Assembly (NCBI GenBank): GCA_947378965.1
Contig: CANCMG010000012.1
Span: 1-58,004, forward strand
Origin: Alcaligenaceae bacterium
GTDB lineage: Bacteria > Pseudomonadota > Gammaproteobacteria > Burkholderiales > Burkholderiaceae_B
Length of the DNA stretch: 58,004 nt
Reading direction: 5' to 3'
This document shows, one piece after another, positions 36,480 through 45,313 of the stretch. How positions within the stretch are numbered: position 1 is the stretch's first letter; every line of letters starts with the position of its first letter. The position numbers were made by a program, and so were the translations under genes. The notes beneath the pieces were generated by a model. That model did no database searches. It had not been told where the DNA came from and saw only the letters and a program-made list of their open reading frames with translations.

Positions 36480-37328
36480 ATGCAACAAACCTATCCAATG
36501 ACCTCGCCTAAGCAAATCACGCAGCAAGTCACGCAGAGCCCTCACGACCGCGGGCAAGATCGCGTTTTGGTGGATCGCCCCGCACCTCGCATCCGTCCGG
36601 TGCCTGCAGTGTCGCGTTCAATTGCGATTTTGCGATTGTTGGGCAAGGCGCGTGCGCCGCTTGGCGTCAACGCGATCGCACAGGCGCTGGGTCTTGTGCC
36701 CAGTACGTGTCTACACATTTTGCGTGCGCTCGTTGAAGAGAAACTCGTTGCCTTTGATCGCCAAACCAAACATTACCGGCTTGGCATCGGTATGCTCGCA
36801 CTCGCGCGCAGCGCCCTTGATGCCAATACGTTTCCTGCACTGATTCAAACAGGCCTCGATCAACTTTCCACCGCATACAACGTCACGGCCATCGCCGTCG
36901 ACGTGACCGACGCTGATCAGATGGTCGTTGTTGCGCTATCGCGCTCGACCATCCCCTTTAGGCTACACGTTGATGTTGGCAGTGTGTTTCCGTCGTTATT
37001 AAGTGCCACCGGGCGTCTGGTGGCCGCCTTCAGTCAACAATCTCGCGCCGAACTGAAAGCTCAGTTTGCCAAACTGCGATGGGATGGCTCGATCAATTTC
37101 GAGACTTGGTACCTTGAGGTGCAACAGGCAAGGCAAAATGAATATAGTATCGATCGAGGCACTTATATCGCCGGCGTGACCATCGTGGCTGTACCCGTTC
37201 GCCAAACAAATAAAATGCCAACGCATACACTCGTCTGCGCAAGCTTGACGAATCAGCTGACCGAGGCTGACCTAACCGATCTAACCACGCGAATGCGAAT
37301 GCAGGCCGATCTCGCCATCAGCCTTTAA
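36480..37328 (+). CDS. IclR-family transcriptional regulator
   Basis: A 282-residue regulator. A 40-residue polar N-terminal tail precedes the winged helix: AIAQALGLVPSTCLHILRAL (about 66-85) is the helix-turn-helix, and YRLGIGMLALARS the linker. The effector domain (about 110-270) contains the family's FPSLLSATGRLVAAF. Divergent from the AMP ligase cluster, which it most likely controls in response to an aromatic or aliphatic acid. The ATG at 36480 is one choice; a second in-frame ATG follows six codons later. Confidence 0.9.
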   Translation: MQQTYPMTSPKQITQQVTQSPHDRGQDRVLVDRPAPRIRPVPAVSRSIAILRLLGKARAPLGVNAIAQALGLVPSTCLHILRALVEEKLVAFDRQTKHYRLGIGMLALARSALDANTFPALIQTGLDQLSTAYNVTAIAVDVTDADQMVVVALSRSTIPFRLHVDVGSVFPSLLSATGRLVAAFSQQSRAELKAQFAKLRWDGSINFETWYLEVQQARQNEYSIDRGTYIAGVTIVAVPVRQTNKMPTHTLVCASLTNQLTEADLTDLTTRMRMQADLAISL

Positions 37329-37334
37329 CCTAAA

Positions 37335-37435
37335 GCGTAGAAAGAAAAAGAAGAAGGGAAAAGCAGAAGGGAAATGCGGAAGGAAAAAACAGAGGGGATA
37401 CGCAGAAGAAATATGCAGAAGGGATGCGCAAAAAT
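37335..37435 (+). repeat. Degenerate purine-rich repeat, unit about 13 bp
   Basis: Roughly seven units around gcagaagggaaat, strongly purine-biased on the plus strand, filling the spacer between the IclR gene and the MetE-like gene. Confidence 0.75.
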
Positions 37436-37518
37436 CCCGTTTGTTTTAAATTTAACTCGCACGCGTTCGGCGCTTTAGGATTGCGATGCTGTCAAACAGA
37501 TTAACAGGAAGATGAATT

Positions 37519-38685
37519 ATGCAACATAGCCTCGAAAGAATTTTGACGACACATACGGGCAGCCTGCCTCGCCCTGCTGCCTTGGTGCAGATGTACGCCC
37601 AACGAGCGAACGGCCAGCCAGTCGATGAAGCGCTGCTTGAGCGTGCCGGCCACCAAGCCATGCAGGCCAGTGTCGAGAATCAAATGGCAAACGGTATTGA
37701 CATTGGTAACAACGGCGAGCAGCAGCGCGAAGGTTTCTTTTTGTACGTGCAACGTCGGATGTCTGGTTTCTCAGGAAGCTGGAAACGTTGGTCGCGTGGT
37801 GACGTTGAACGGTACCCTGAGTTTAAGCAGATGATGGCAAACCAAGCCGGCGATAAAGTGGCTGTCAGTAACTTTCTGCCGCCGCGTGTCACGGGCGAGG
37901 TCAAGTATCTTGAGCCGGCGCTCGCCGCCTCAGAGGCAATCGACTTTAAGGCCGAACTTGCTGGGCGATCAAAAAAATTCAAAGAGGCGTTTTTAACGGC
38001 ACCTTCGCCTGGCATCATTGCCTCAGCGTGCAAAAACGAACATTACGATTCTGAAGAGTCGTATCTTGCAGCACTAGCCGAGGCGCTACGCCTCGAATAC
38101 GAAGCGATCGTTAACAATGGTTTCCTTCTGCAAATTGATTGCCCTGATCTAGCGCTTGAGCGTCATGTGTCGTATCACGACGAATCTGATGCAAAATTTA
38201 TCGGTTTCATCGAACGCGTCGTCACCGCCCTTAATGTCGCCCTCAGAAATATCCCGCGTGATCGCGTGCGTATGCATGTGTGTTGGGGTAATTATGAAGG
38301 GCCACACGATTGCGATGTTCCGTTGCAAAAAATTTGGCCAGTCATCAGCCAAACAAATGTGGGTGGCTTTGTGTTGCCCTTCGCAAACGCACGTCATGCT
38401 CACGAGATGACAGTCTTGCGTCACCGCCCCTTGAAAGACGATCAAGTGATTGTGGCAGGTGTCATCGACGTCTTGACCAACTTTGTTGAGCATCCAGAGG
38501 TTGTGGCCGACCGCCTCGAGCGCTGCGCCGCCGAGGTGGGTGACCCAACGCGGGTGCTAGCAGGTACAGATTGCGGTTTCGATACCTCAGCCGGGATGGG
38601 CCGCGTGGCAACTGATGTAGTCTGGGCTAAGTTACGTACGCTGGCTGAAGGCGCCCGTATCGCGAGTGAGCGGCTAATTAAATAG
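37519..38685 (+). CDS. MetE C-terminal-like protein (cobalamin-independent methionine synthase II family)
   Basis: A 388-residue single-domain protein like the catalytic half of MetE and like epoxyalkane:CoM transferase. TTHTGSLPRP at residue 11 is the family opening. Likely zinc ligands are in HVCWGNYEGPHDCD and CGFDTSAG, with an acidic residue in QIDCPDLALERH. It lacks the N-terminal half of MetE, so it is not a normal methionine synthase. It may move a methyl or alkyl group to or from a thiol. Stand-alone gene after the IclR regulator. Confidence 0.88.
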   Translation: MQHSLERILTTHTGSLPRPAALVQMYAQRANGQPVDEALLERAGHQAMQASVENQMANGIDIGNNGEQQREGFFLYVQRRMSGFSGSWKRWSRGDVERYPEFKQMMANQAGDKVAVSNFLPPRVTGEVKYLEPALAASEAIDFKAELAGRSKKFKEAFLTAPSPGIIASACKNEHYDSEESYLAALAEALRLEYEAIVNNGFLLQIDCPDLALERHVSYHDESDAKFIGFIERVVTALNVALRNIPRDRVRMHVCWGNYEGPHDCDVPLQKIWPVISQTNVGGFVLPFANARHAHEMTVLRHRPLKDDQVIVAGVIDVLTNFVEHPEVVADRLERCAAEVGDPTRVLAGTDCGFDTSAGMGRVATDVVWAKLRTLAEGARIASERLIK

Positions 38686-38775
38686 CGTTCACCCAACCGA
38701 GGCTCAGAGCAACAATATTTAAAACTAGTGCGTAAACATTCAGAGCGGACAGCTCGCGCAGACACCCAGTGCCTG

Positions 38776-38802
38776 GGCGAGCGGCTTTGCTTGCCGCTCG
38801 CC
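38776..38802. terminator. GC-rich hairpin between convergent genes
   Basis: GGCGAGCGGC, loop TTTGCTT, GCCGCTCGCC. It lies between the MetE-like gene and receptor 10; no T-run follows. Confidence 0.55.
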
Positions 38803-38816
38803 AGTGCGCTGTACCT

Positions 38817-39815
38817 TCAGTCAACAGTCGCGCCAGACGCTTTTACAATTGCACCCCATTTGACGATATCTTCGTCTAACCGCACTTTGAACTGCGCGGG
38901 GGTGTCAAAGGCAAGTTCAAGCCCAAGGTCCTTGAGTTTCTTTTGAACTGCGGGTTTCTGCATCACCGTTGCGGTCGCCTGATAAATCTTATCCACAATA
39001 TCGGCCGGCGTGCCAGCAATGGCAAACAAGCCTACCCACAGCTCGCCCGAAAACCCTGGGATCTGTTCGATCATCGCTGGCACCTCAGGCAAAGACGGTG
39101 AGCGCGTGGCCGTGCTCACGCCTAGCGCTCGCAACTGACCCTGGCGAATATTGCTCAGCGCAGAGGGCAGGCTGGCGAAGGCAATGGGCACCTGTCCGCC
39201 TAGGACATCAGCCATAGCCGGGGCAACACCCTTATAGGGGATATGTTCCATTTTGTACCCGCCCATTTGATCCATCATCACGCCTGACAAGTGATTGACC
39301 GTACCGTTGCCCGCTGAGGCATATTGATACTTGCCTGGGTTGGCTTTGATCAAGGCTAAAAACTCGGCTAGCGTTTTGGCCGGAAAAGAGGGATGCACCA
39401 CAAGTACGTTAGGCACGCTGCCAATAATGGTGATTGGGATAAAGTCTTTAACAGGATCAAAGCCCACATTCTTATACAACGCTGGGTTAATCGCTTGAGC
39501 GCTATTGACTGTCATGAATAGCGTATAGCCATCAGGCGCAGCCGTTTTGGTTTGTGCCGTACCGATGTTGCCACCGGCCCCCGGTTTGTTGACTAACACA
39601 ACCGACTGCTTAAATTCTTCAGCAAGTTCGATGGCGATCACGCGCCCCACAATATCGTTTGTACCGCCGGTCGCGTTAGGAACCACCATCGTGAACGAAC
39701 GGCTTGGAAAACTAGCTGGGGCTTGCGCCTCAACCGCTTGAATACCAAGGCTTAACGCCACCCCAACGAGCAGTCTGAGAGCCTGTACACTAAAGAATGA
39801 GTTGTGTTTGACCAT
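38817..39815 (-). CDS. Bug-family receptor 10
   Basis: A 332-residue TTT receptor, signal peptide ending near AVEAQAPASFPS. Loops PNATGGTNDIVGRVIA, KPGAGGNIG and APDGYTLF. GAGGAG precedes the ATG. Single gene, convergent with the MetE-like gene and divergent from ubiX. Confidence 0.93.
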   Translation of the reverse strand: MVKHNSFFSVQALRLLVGVALSLGIQAVEAQAPASFPSRSFTMVVPNATGGTNDIVGRVIAIELAEEFKQSVVLVNKPGAGGNIGTAQTKTAAPDGYTLFMTVNSAQAINPALYKNVGFDPVKDFIPITIIGSVPNVLVVHPSFPAKTLAEFLALIKANPGKYQYASAGNGTVNHLSGVMMDQMGGYKMEHIPYKGVAPAMADVLGGQVPIAFASLPSALSNIRQGQLRALGVSTATRSPSLPEVPAMIEQIPGFSGELWVGLFAIAGTPADIVDKIYQATATVMQKPAVQKKLKDLGLELAFDTPAQFKVRLDEDIVKWGAIVKASGATVD

Positions 39816-39903
39816 GGGGATTCTCCTCGGGTTTAATCATTTTCTTGAGGCCCACTATAGACTACAAGCTATGCTCATGACTACGAATTTCGGATAAACC
39901 AGA

Positions 39904-40491
39904 ATGTCGATCGCCCCCCGTAGGTTAATCATTGCAATCACCGGAGCCTCTGGCACCGCCTATGGCGTGCGCCTCTTGCAGGTGCTGCAGGCCACCGATA
40001 TTGAGACGCATCTTGTCTTGACCGACTCGGCCAAACTGACAATGGCCGCTGAAACTGATTTTCAGCCTGCGCAGGTTCAAGCGTTGGCGGATGTGGTGCA
40101 TGCTGCAAAGAACGTCGGCGCAACGATTGCCTCGGGCTCCTTTGTGACACTAGGCATGGTGATTGCGCCCTGCTCGATCAACACCTTGTCTGAAATTGCG
40201 TGGGGGATTACCGGTAATCTGATTTCACGCGCCGCCGATGTGACGCTTAAAGAGCGTCGCCGACTGATCTTGCTCGTTCGCGAAACGCCTCTGCATGCAG
40301 GTCACTTAAAGTCGATGCTGCAGGTGACGCAAAACGGTGCGATTGTGATGCCGCCGGTACCTGCCTTATATATCAAACCCAAGTCCATTGATGACGTCAT
40401 CGATCATACGGTGGGTCGCGTACTTGATTTACTCGGCTTAGACACAGACCTTGTGCAGCGCTGGAATGGACTAGGGAAAACTTCGTCATGA
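39904..40491 (+). CDS. ubiX: UbiX-family flavin prenyltransferase
   Basis: A 195-residue enzyme that attaches a dimethylallyl group to FMN to make prenylated FMN, the cofactor of UbiD decarboxylases. IIAITGASGTAYGVRLLQVL is the FMN loop; SGSFVTLGMVIAPCSINTLS and the basic RRRLILLVRETPLHAGHL follow as in UbiX. No UbiD is present in the window. The stop overlaps the DUF4936 start. It could serve ubiquinone synthesis or a nearby aromatic decarboxylase. Confidence 0.93.
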   Translation: MSIAPRRLIIAITGASGTAYGVRLLQVLQATDIETHLVLTDSAKLTMAAETDFQPAQVQALADVVHAAKNVGATIASGSFVTLGMVIAPCSINTLSEIAWGITGNLISRAADVTLKERRRLILLVRETPLHAGHLKSMLQVTQNGAIVMPPVPALYIKPKSIDDVIDHTVGRVLDLLGLDTDLVQRWNGLGKTSS

Positions 40492-40769
40492 AGTTATTTG
40501 TGTATTACAAGTTCTTACCGCTCGAGCAACCTCAAATCAAAACGCGAGTTGAGCAAATGCAAGCGAAGTTACAAAGTATGTTTGTCGCGTTACACCCGCA
40601 AGTGCTGATGCGCCCCAAGCCCGATGAACTTGGTCAGGTCACCTGGATGGAAATTTACGACTTGTCGGCGGTGGATCTCGATGAATTTAAGGACGCACTC
40701 GACAATGCTGCAGTGGCAGCAATGTTGCCCCAGCCCAGACGTATCGAACAATTTATAAACTGTATATGA
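40488..40769 (+). CDS. DUF4936 family protein
   Basis: A 93-residue protein with the pattern of DUF4936: FVYYKF at the start, VTWMEIYDL in the middle and RRIEQFI near the end. The fold looks like a small alpha/beta dimer. Overlaps ubiX by ATGA and receptor 11 by ATGA, so all three are translationally coupled. Function unknown. Confidence 0.78.
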   Translation: MKLFVYYKFLPLEQPQIKTRVEQMQAKLQSMFVALHPQVLMRPKPDELGQVTWMEIYDLSAVDLDEFKDALDNAAVAAMLPQPRRIEQFINCI

Positions 40770-41731
40770 TAAAAAAAATATTAGCTCCAAGCGTATTGTT
40801 TCTGTTGAGCGCAACGTTTTTTCAGCATTCTTTCGCTCAGTACCCTGAGCGCACGATCAAAATTTTAGTGGGATTTGCTGCGGGTGGCCCAACGGATAGT
40901 TCAGCACGGGCGTTGGCCGAAGGCATGACCAAGGCGCTTGGGCAACAAGTCGTGATCGAAAATCGTCCGGGTGCAAACGCTCAAATCGCAGCCATAGAGC
41001 TCATTAAAAGCCCCGCAGATGGCTACACCTTGATGCTCGCGTCGAACGGAACGCTCGCAGTGGCGGGCGCACGCTACGCCAAGTTACCTTATGACGTTGA
41101 ACGCGACTTCACGCCGATCGGCTCAGTGGCTGGCTATCCGCATGTCTTGGTGGTGCCGACGCAAAGCCCAGCCAACGACCTTGCATCGCTGATTCGCCTG
41201 GCCAAGGCTTCGCCCAAAGGTTTAACGGCCGCTGTGACTGGCCACGCCAACGAACTCACCGTTGAGTGGTTAAAAAAAGATGCAAATATTGAGCTGACTT
41301 CGGTCATTTACAAGGGGGCGTCAGCGGTTATCAATGATCTAGTCGCGGCGCGGGTGGATATGGCACTGCTTGCCCCTAACGTTGTGACGCCGATGCTTGA
41401 ATCAAAGCGCATGAAAGCGATCGCGGTGACGGGCGCGAATCCTGCCGCAGACTTACCGGGTGTTGCCACCCTGATGGCCTCAGGCCTTGCAAATTTTGAA
41501 CTTGATATCTGGAACGGTCTAGTTGCACCCGCGGGCACTAGTGCCAGCATTACTGACAAGCTCAACGCGGCACTTAAACAGACGCTGATTCAGCCAGAGT
41601 TTCAAAAAACATTGGCGTTGTCTGGGCAATACGCCATCATTGATACGCCGGCTGAGTTCAAACGCAAATATGACAAAGAAGCCGCGCACTGGAAAAAAAT
41701 TGCAACCGATGCCAAGCTTCCTTTGCTTTGA
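40766..41731 (+). CDS. Bug-family receptor 11
   Basis: A 321-residue TTT receptor, signal peptide to SFAQYPERT. Loops GFAAGGPTDSSARALA, RPGANAQIA (two Gly lost) and PADGYTLM. Its start overlaps the DUF4936 stop. Being the third gene of a coupled ubiX unit, it hints that the ligand is an aromatic or unsaturated acid; this is inference. Confidence 0.92.
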   Translation: MIKKILAPSVLFLLSATFFQHSFAQYPERTIKILVGFAAGGPTDSSARALAEGMTKALGQQVVIENRPGANAQIAAIELIKSPADGYTLMLASNGTLAVAGARYAKLPYDVERDFTPIGSVAGYPHVLVVPTQSPANDLASLIRLAKASPKGLTAAVTGHANELTVEWLKKDANIELTSVIYKGASAVINDLVAARVDMALLAPNVVTPMLESKRMKAIAVTGANPAADLPGVATLMASGLANFELDIWNGLVAPAGTSASITDKLNAALKQTLIQPEFQKTLALSGQYAIIDTPAEFKRKYDKEAAHWKKIATDAKLPLL

Positions 41732-41769
41732 GCAACCAGACTTAGCGCGCTACTGTCACACTAAAGCCT

Positions 41770-41871
41770 CAAGCACTCAAGCACTCAAGCACTCAAGTAC
41801 TCAAGTACTCAAGCACTCAATGACTCAAACACTTAATTGCTCGAGTATTCAAGTGCTCAAGCACTCAAGCC
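41770..41871. repeat. Octanucleotide tandem repeat, about 12.7 units of caagcact
   Basis: Units are in register every 8 bp, from perfect caagcact to variants such as caagtact and caagtgct. Found between the convergent receptor 11 and hydroxy-acid oxidase genes. Neighbouring variants AGTGCT and AGCACT can pair, so the transcript may fold. Confidence 0.95.
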
Positions 41872-41883
41872 AAAACGACTCAC

Positions 41884-42972
41884 TCAATAAAACGCTTTCT
41901 CATCAAGCGATAACAACGGGAAGGCACTCAGTGCATCGTTGGGGCTCAGTGGTGCTACGGCTTGCAGATAGCTTGGATTGAGCTCAGCAAGCGAGTTGAC
42001 ACCGATCAAGCCCATACAGATCTTGATTTCATCTTCTAAGATTTCAAGCATTCTGACAACGCCCGCGGCGCCATCTGCTGCAAGCCCGATACATTGCATG
42101 CGACCCATACCGACCATGTGCGCGCCAGAGGCAATCGCCTTGACGATATCAGAGCCGCGATTAAAACTCCCGTCAACGATCACGGTAGCCCGACCATTCA
42201 CGGCCTTCACAACTTCTGGTAGTACCGCCATTGACCCCAGGCAGTGATCAAGTTGGCGCCCACCGTGGTTTGACACATACACCATGTCTACGCCGTGATC
42301 GACTGCCATCGCAGCATCTTCAGCCGTTGCAATGCCTTTCAGAATGAGCGGCACTTTAAGTTTGCTTTTTAGGCGGTCAACATCTTTCCAGGTGAGCTGC
42401 GGTTGAAACTCGCGCCCCGGAACAGCGAGACGACGAATGTTACGTTTAGCCTGGTCGCGTTCGCGGCGGCTGTAGTGTGCGGTGTCAACCGTCAAACAAA
42501 AGGCGCCGTTACCGGTTGCTTCGGCGCGTGCTGCGATGGCGTCGACCCAAGCCGAGTCGCCATGAACATACAGTTGAAAAATACGTAGCGCCTCAGGGGC
42601 TGCTTGTGCCACGGCCTCGATGCCTGGCTGGCAGACCGAGCTAAGCATATGCGCAATACCAAATTGCTCAGCGGCCTGAGCCGAGGCCGCCCCCGCACCT
42701 TGCGCAAACAACTCAAGACTTCCAACGGGTGCAAGCAAGATTGGTAAGCGCAGGTCTCGCCCTAAAAAGCTAGTGCGAGCACTGACGTTGCTGACGTCAC
42801 GTAAGACACGTGGTCGAAACGCCAGAGCGTCAATCGAAGCGCGATTACGGCGCAGCGTGGTTTCGGTTTCGGTTCCGCCAACGATGTAATCCCAATTATC
42901 GTGATTGAGCTTTTGGCGGGCTTTTTGAACGAGTTCGTGTAGTGTTAAAAAACGAGGTTCTGCAGAAGACAT
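41884..42972 (-). CDS. FMN-dependent alpha-hydroxy-acid oxidizing protein
   Basis: A 362-residue TIM-barrel flavoenzyme of the lactate/glycolate/mandelate oxidase family. YIVGGTETETTLRRNR at about 31, LLAPVGS for FMN phosphate-side contacts, FQLYVHGD, and the active-site SNHGGRQLD with catalytic His and Arg are present. VDTAHYSRRERDQAKRN replaces the usual DxPxxGRRERDxRN. It would oxidise a 2-hydroxy acid to the 2-oxo acid. It is upstream in direction of receptors 12/13 only by position; it ends next to the 8-bp repeat. Confidence 0.92.
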   Translation of the reverse strand: MSSAEPRFLTLHELVQKARQKLNHDNWDYIVGGTETETTLRRNRASIDALAFRPRVLRDVSNVSARTSFLGRDLRLPILLAPVGSLELFAQGAGAASAQAAEQFGIAHMLSSVCQPGIEAVAQAAPEALRIFQLYVHGDSAWVDAIAARAEATGNGAFCLTVDTAHYSRRERDQAKRNIRRLAVPGREFQPQLTWKDVDRLKSKLKVPLILKGIATAEDAAMAVDHGVDMVYVSNHGGRQLDHCLGSMAVLPEVVKAVNGRATVIVDGSFNRGSDIVKAIASGAHMVGMGRMQCIGLAADGAAGVVRMLEILEDEIKICMGLIGVNSLAELNPSYLQAVAPLSPNDALSAFPLLSLDEKAFY

Positions 42973-43017
42973 GGTGATTAAGGAGCTCTAAATTGAAGTG
43001 GTTTAAATAGGCAGAAA

Positions 43018-44049
43018 TTATTCGCTTGCTTTGATGTTGGCCTGTTGGGCGATTGCTTTCCATTTTTTCATTTCAGCAAAGACAAAGTCGCTCCAGGGGC
43101 CGGCGCCACGCGGGTCAGGCACCATCCCTTTGTCGATGATGCTTTGTTGCATCATTGGGTCGGCTAGAACCTTGGCAACGTCGACACTAATTTTTTGCAC
43201 CACCGCAGGGGGTGTATTTTTGGGCACTACCAATCCAGTCCAACCAGCGCCTTCAAAACCGGGGTAACCCGACTCGGCAACCGTGGGAAGATCTGGTAGT
43301 TGCGGCACACGTTCTAGCATTGCAATCCCCAGAGCTTTGAGCTTGCCAGACTTGATATGTGGCAAGGTGGCCGCCATGCTGTCCACCAAAATAGAAATTT
43401 GCCCGCCTAATAAATCGGTCACAGCACTTGCACTACCTTTGTAATTAATACCAACCATGTTGATGCCAGCTGTGTATTTAAAGAATTCGCCCGTCAAGTG
43501 TTGCGTGTTGTTGACGCCACCGTAGCCGACATTAAATTTTCCTGGATCTTTTTTGGCCGCTGCAACGAGTTCTTGAATGGTGTTGTAGGGTAGTGCTGCA
43601 CTCACCACAATGATCATGGGCGCGATCGCTAAGCCGCCGACGTAAGTGAAATCTTTTGCGGCGTCGTAGGCAAGCTTATCAAACACGGCAGGGTTAACGG
43701 CCAACACACCGCTGGTCCCCATGATCATCGTGTAGCCATCAGGCGCAGCTGTTGCGCCAGCCACCATTCCAGGTACACCGTTTTTATTTTCAACAATGAC
43801 TTGCTGGCCCCAAGCGACAGTGAGCTTCTCTGCAATCAGTCGTGCAATGATATCTGTCGCTTGCCCTGGAGGAAACGGCACAATCAACTTGACAGGCTTT
43901 TCAGGAAATACCGCTTGCGCATTGGCCGCGACATTCAGAAACGAGCAGCAAAGCCCGATCAACAAGACCGCGAGCGCTCTTAGCGCTGTGGGTCGTAACG
44001 TTGTTTGGTTCAACGTCAGCAGATTTGTTTGGCTTAAGGTCGTTAACAT
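43018..44049 (-). CDS. Bug-family receptor 12, paralogue of receptor 13
   Basis: A 343-residue TTT receptor. The signal peptide (cleavage near ANAQAVFPEK, about residue 45) has a 24-residue polar leader. The first loop reads PFPPGQATDIIARLIA, with Gln for the second Gly, and the second NGVPGMVAG in place of KPGAGG. These changes are shared only with receptor 13, which lies 7 bp upstream and is alike along its whole length, so the pair is a tandem duplication. Confidence 0.93.
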   Translation of the reverse strand: MLTTLSQTNLLTLNQTTLRPTALRALAVLLIGLCCSFLNVAANAQAVFPEKPVKLIVPFPPGQATDIIARLIAEKLTVAWGQQVIVENKNGVPGMVAGATAAPDGYTMIMGTSGVLAVNPAVFDKLAYDAAKDFTYVGGLAIAPMIIVVSAALPYNTIQELVAAAKKDPGKFNVGYGGVNNTQHLTGEFFKYTAGINMVGINYKGSASAVTDLLGGQISILVDSMAATLPHIKSGKLKALGIAMLERVPQLPDLPTVAESGYPGFEGAGWTGLVVPKNTPPAVVQKISVDVAKVLADPMMQQSIIDKGMVPDPRGAGPWSDFVFAEMKKWKAIAQQANIKASE

Positions 44050-44056
44050 GATGCGC

Positions 44057-45028
44057 TTATTCTGTGGATTTGATGTTAGCCTGCGTTGCCGCAGTTTTCC
44101 ATTTTTTCATTTCTGCAAACACAAATTCGCTCCAGGGGCCTGCACCGCGAGGGTCAGCCACCATTCCCTTATCAATGATGCTTTTTTGCATGTCAGGATC
44201 AGCCAAAATCCGGGACACGTCGGCACTGATCTTTTGAACAATCGCGGCAGGTGTGCCTTTGGGTACGACTAAGCCTTGCCAGCCTACCCCTTCGAAGCCA
44301 GGGTACCCCGACTCAGCAACCGTCGGCAGGTTTGGTAACTGAGGGACACGTTCTAGGGTCGTGATGGCAAGCGCTTTCAATTTGCCCGACTTGATATGAG
44401 GTAGGGCGACGGCCATGCTGTCTACCAGAATCGAAATCTGCCCACCGAGCAAATCAGTGACAGCTGCCGCGCTACCCTTGTAGTTCACGCCAACCATGTT
44501 CACGCCTGTGGTGAACTTAAATAACTCGCCCGTTAAGTGTTGCGTATTATTGACGCCACCATAGCCTACATTAAACTTGCCAGGCTCTTGCTTTGCTGCA
44601 GCAACCAGTTCTTGCACCGTGTTGTATGGCAACGCTGCGCTGACTACTACGATCATTGGCGTAATCGCTAAGCCACCCACATAAACAAAGTCTTTGGTGA
44701 CGTCGTACGGCAGTTTTGCAAAGACGGCTGGGTTAACGGCCAAGACTCCGCTCGTACCCATCGTCATCGTGTAGCCATCCGGTGCGGCAGTGCTACCCGC
44801 AACCATGCCAGGCACGCCGGTCTTGTTTTCAACAATCACCTGTTGACCCCAGGCAAGGGTAAGCTTCTCTGCGATCATCCTGGCGATAATATCGGTCGCT
44901 TGGCCTGGTGGAAAAGGCACGATCAGCTTGACTGGTTTTTCAGGAAAGTTTGTTTGTGCTTGTGCCTGCACGTTAAAAATCAGGCACAGCGACATCGCCA
45001 GCAGCGAAACGAAAGATTTAAAGTGCAT
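44057..45028 (-). CDS. Bug-family receptor 13, paralogue of receptor 12
   Basis: A 323-residue TTT receptor with signal peptide to QAQAQTNFPEK. It shares PFPPGQATDIIARMIA, TGVPGMVAG, GYGGVNNTQHLTGE and KGMVADPRGAGPWSEF with receptor 12. CCGGAGG precedes the ATG. The first gene of the pair; 285 bp separate it from the upstream dehydrogenase gene. Confidence 0.93.
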   Translation of the reverse strand: MHFKSFVSLLAMSLCLIFNVQAQAQTNFPEKPVKLIVPFPPGQATDIIARMIAEKLTLAWGQQVIVENKTGVPGMVAGSTAAPDGYTMTMGTSGVLAVNPAVFAKLPYDVTKDFVYVGGLAITPMIVVVSAALPYNTVQELVAAAKQEPGKFNVGYGGVNNTQHLTGELFKFTTGVNMVGVNYKGSAAAVTDLLGGQISILVDSMAVALPHIKSGKLKALAITTLERVPQLPNLPTVAESGYPGFEGVGWQGLVVPKGTPAAIVQKISADVSRILADPDMQKSIIDKGMVADPRGAGPWSEFVFAEMKKWKTAATQANIKSTE

Positions 45029-45142
45029 GTAAGCCTCCGGAAAATCGGGCGGCGCCGTCGACGGATTTGTCGATGTCTCTGGATCGGCGGTTTTTGTAAT
45101 GAATTTCGCACTAAGTTAGGCTGCGTAATGCTATTTGTCAAA

Positions 45143-45160
45143 TGAGGGCTAGAGCCCTCA
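45143..45160. promoter_or_regulatory. Inverted repeat TGAGGGCT-AG-AGCCCTCA
   Basis: An inverted repeat with 8-bp arms in the 285-bp spacer ahead of receptors 13/12. It may be an operator or a hairpin after the dehydrogenase gene. Confidence 0.4.
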
Positions 45161-45184
45161 GCTGCGTGCTGGTGAGTGACGTGC

Positions 45185-45226
45185 GTTTTCGAGAGATCGT
45201 CTGACGTTTCCGAGTGATGGTCTGAC
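45185..45226. repeat. 21-bp tandem duplication
   Basis: gttttcgagagatcgtctgac followed directly by gtttccgagtgatggtctgac (three mismatches) in the spacer between the dehydrogenase and receptor 13 genes. Confidence 0.85.
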
Positions 45227-45313
45227 GGGTGCCGCGCAAATCGCAAGCTGCGAAGACGCCTTGCGGCGTGAGGCAAGGGTTTACCTTTAGCGGCCCAATA
45301 TTTCTTTTTACCC

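Noticed and set aside
41770-41871. CRISPR array
   Set aside because: The units are 8 bp with no spacers and no cas genes nearby; it is a simple tandem repeat.
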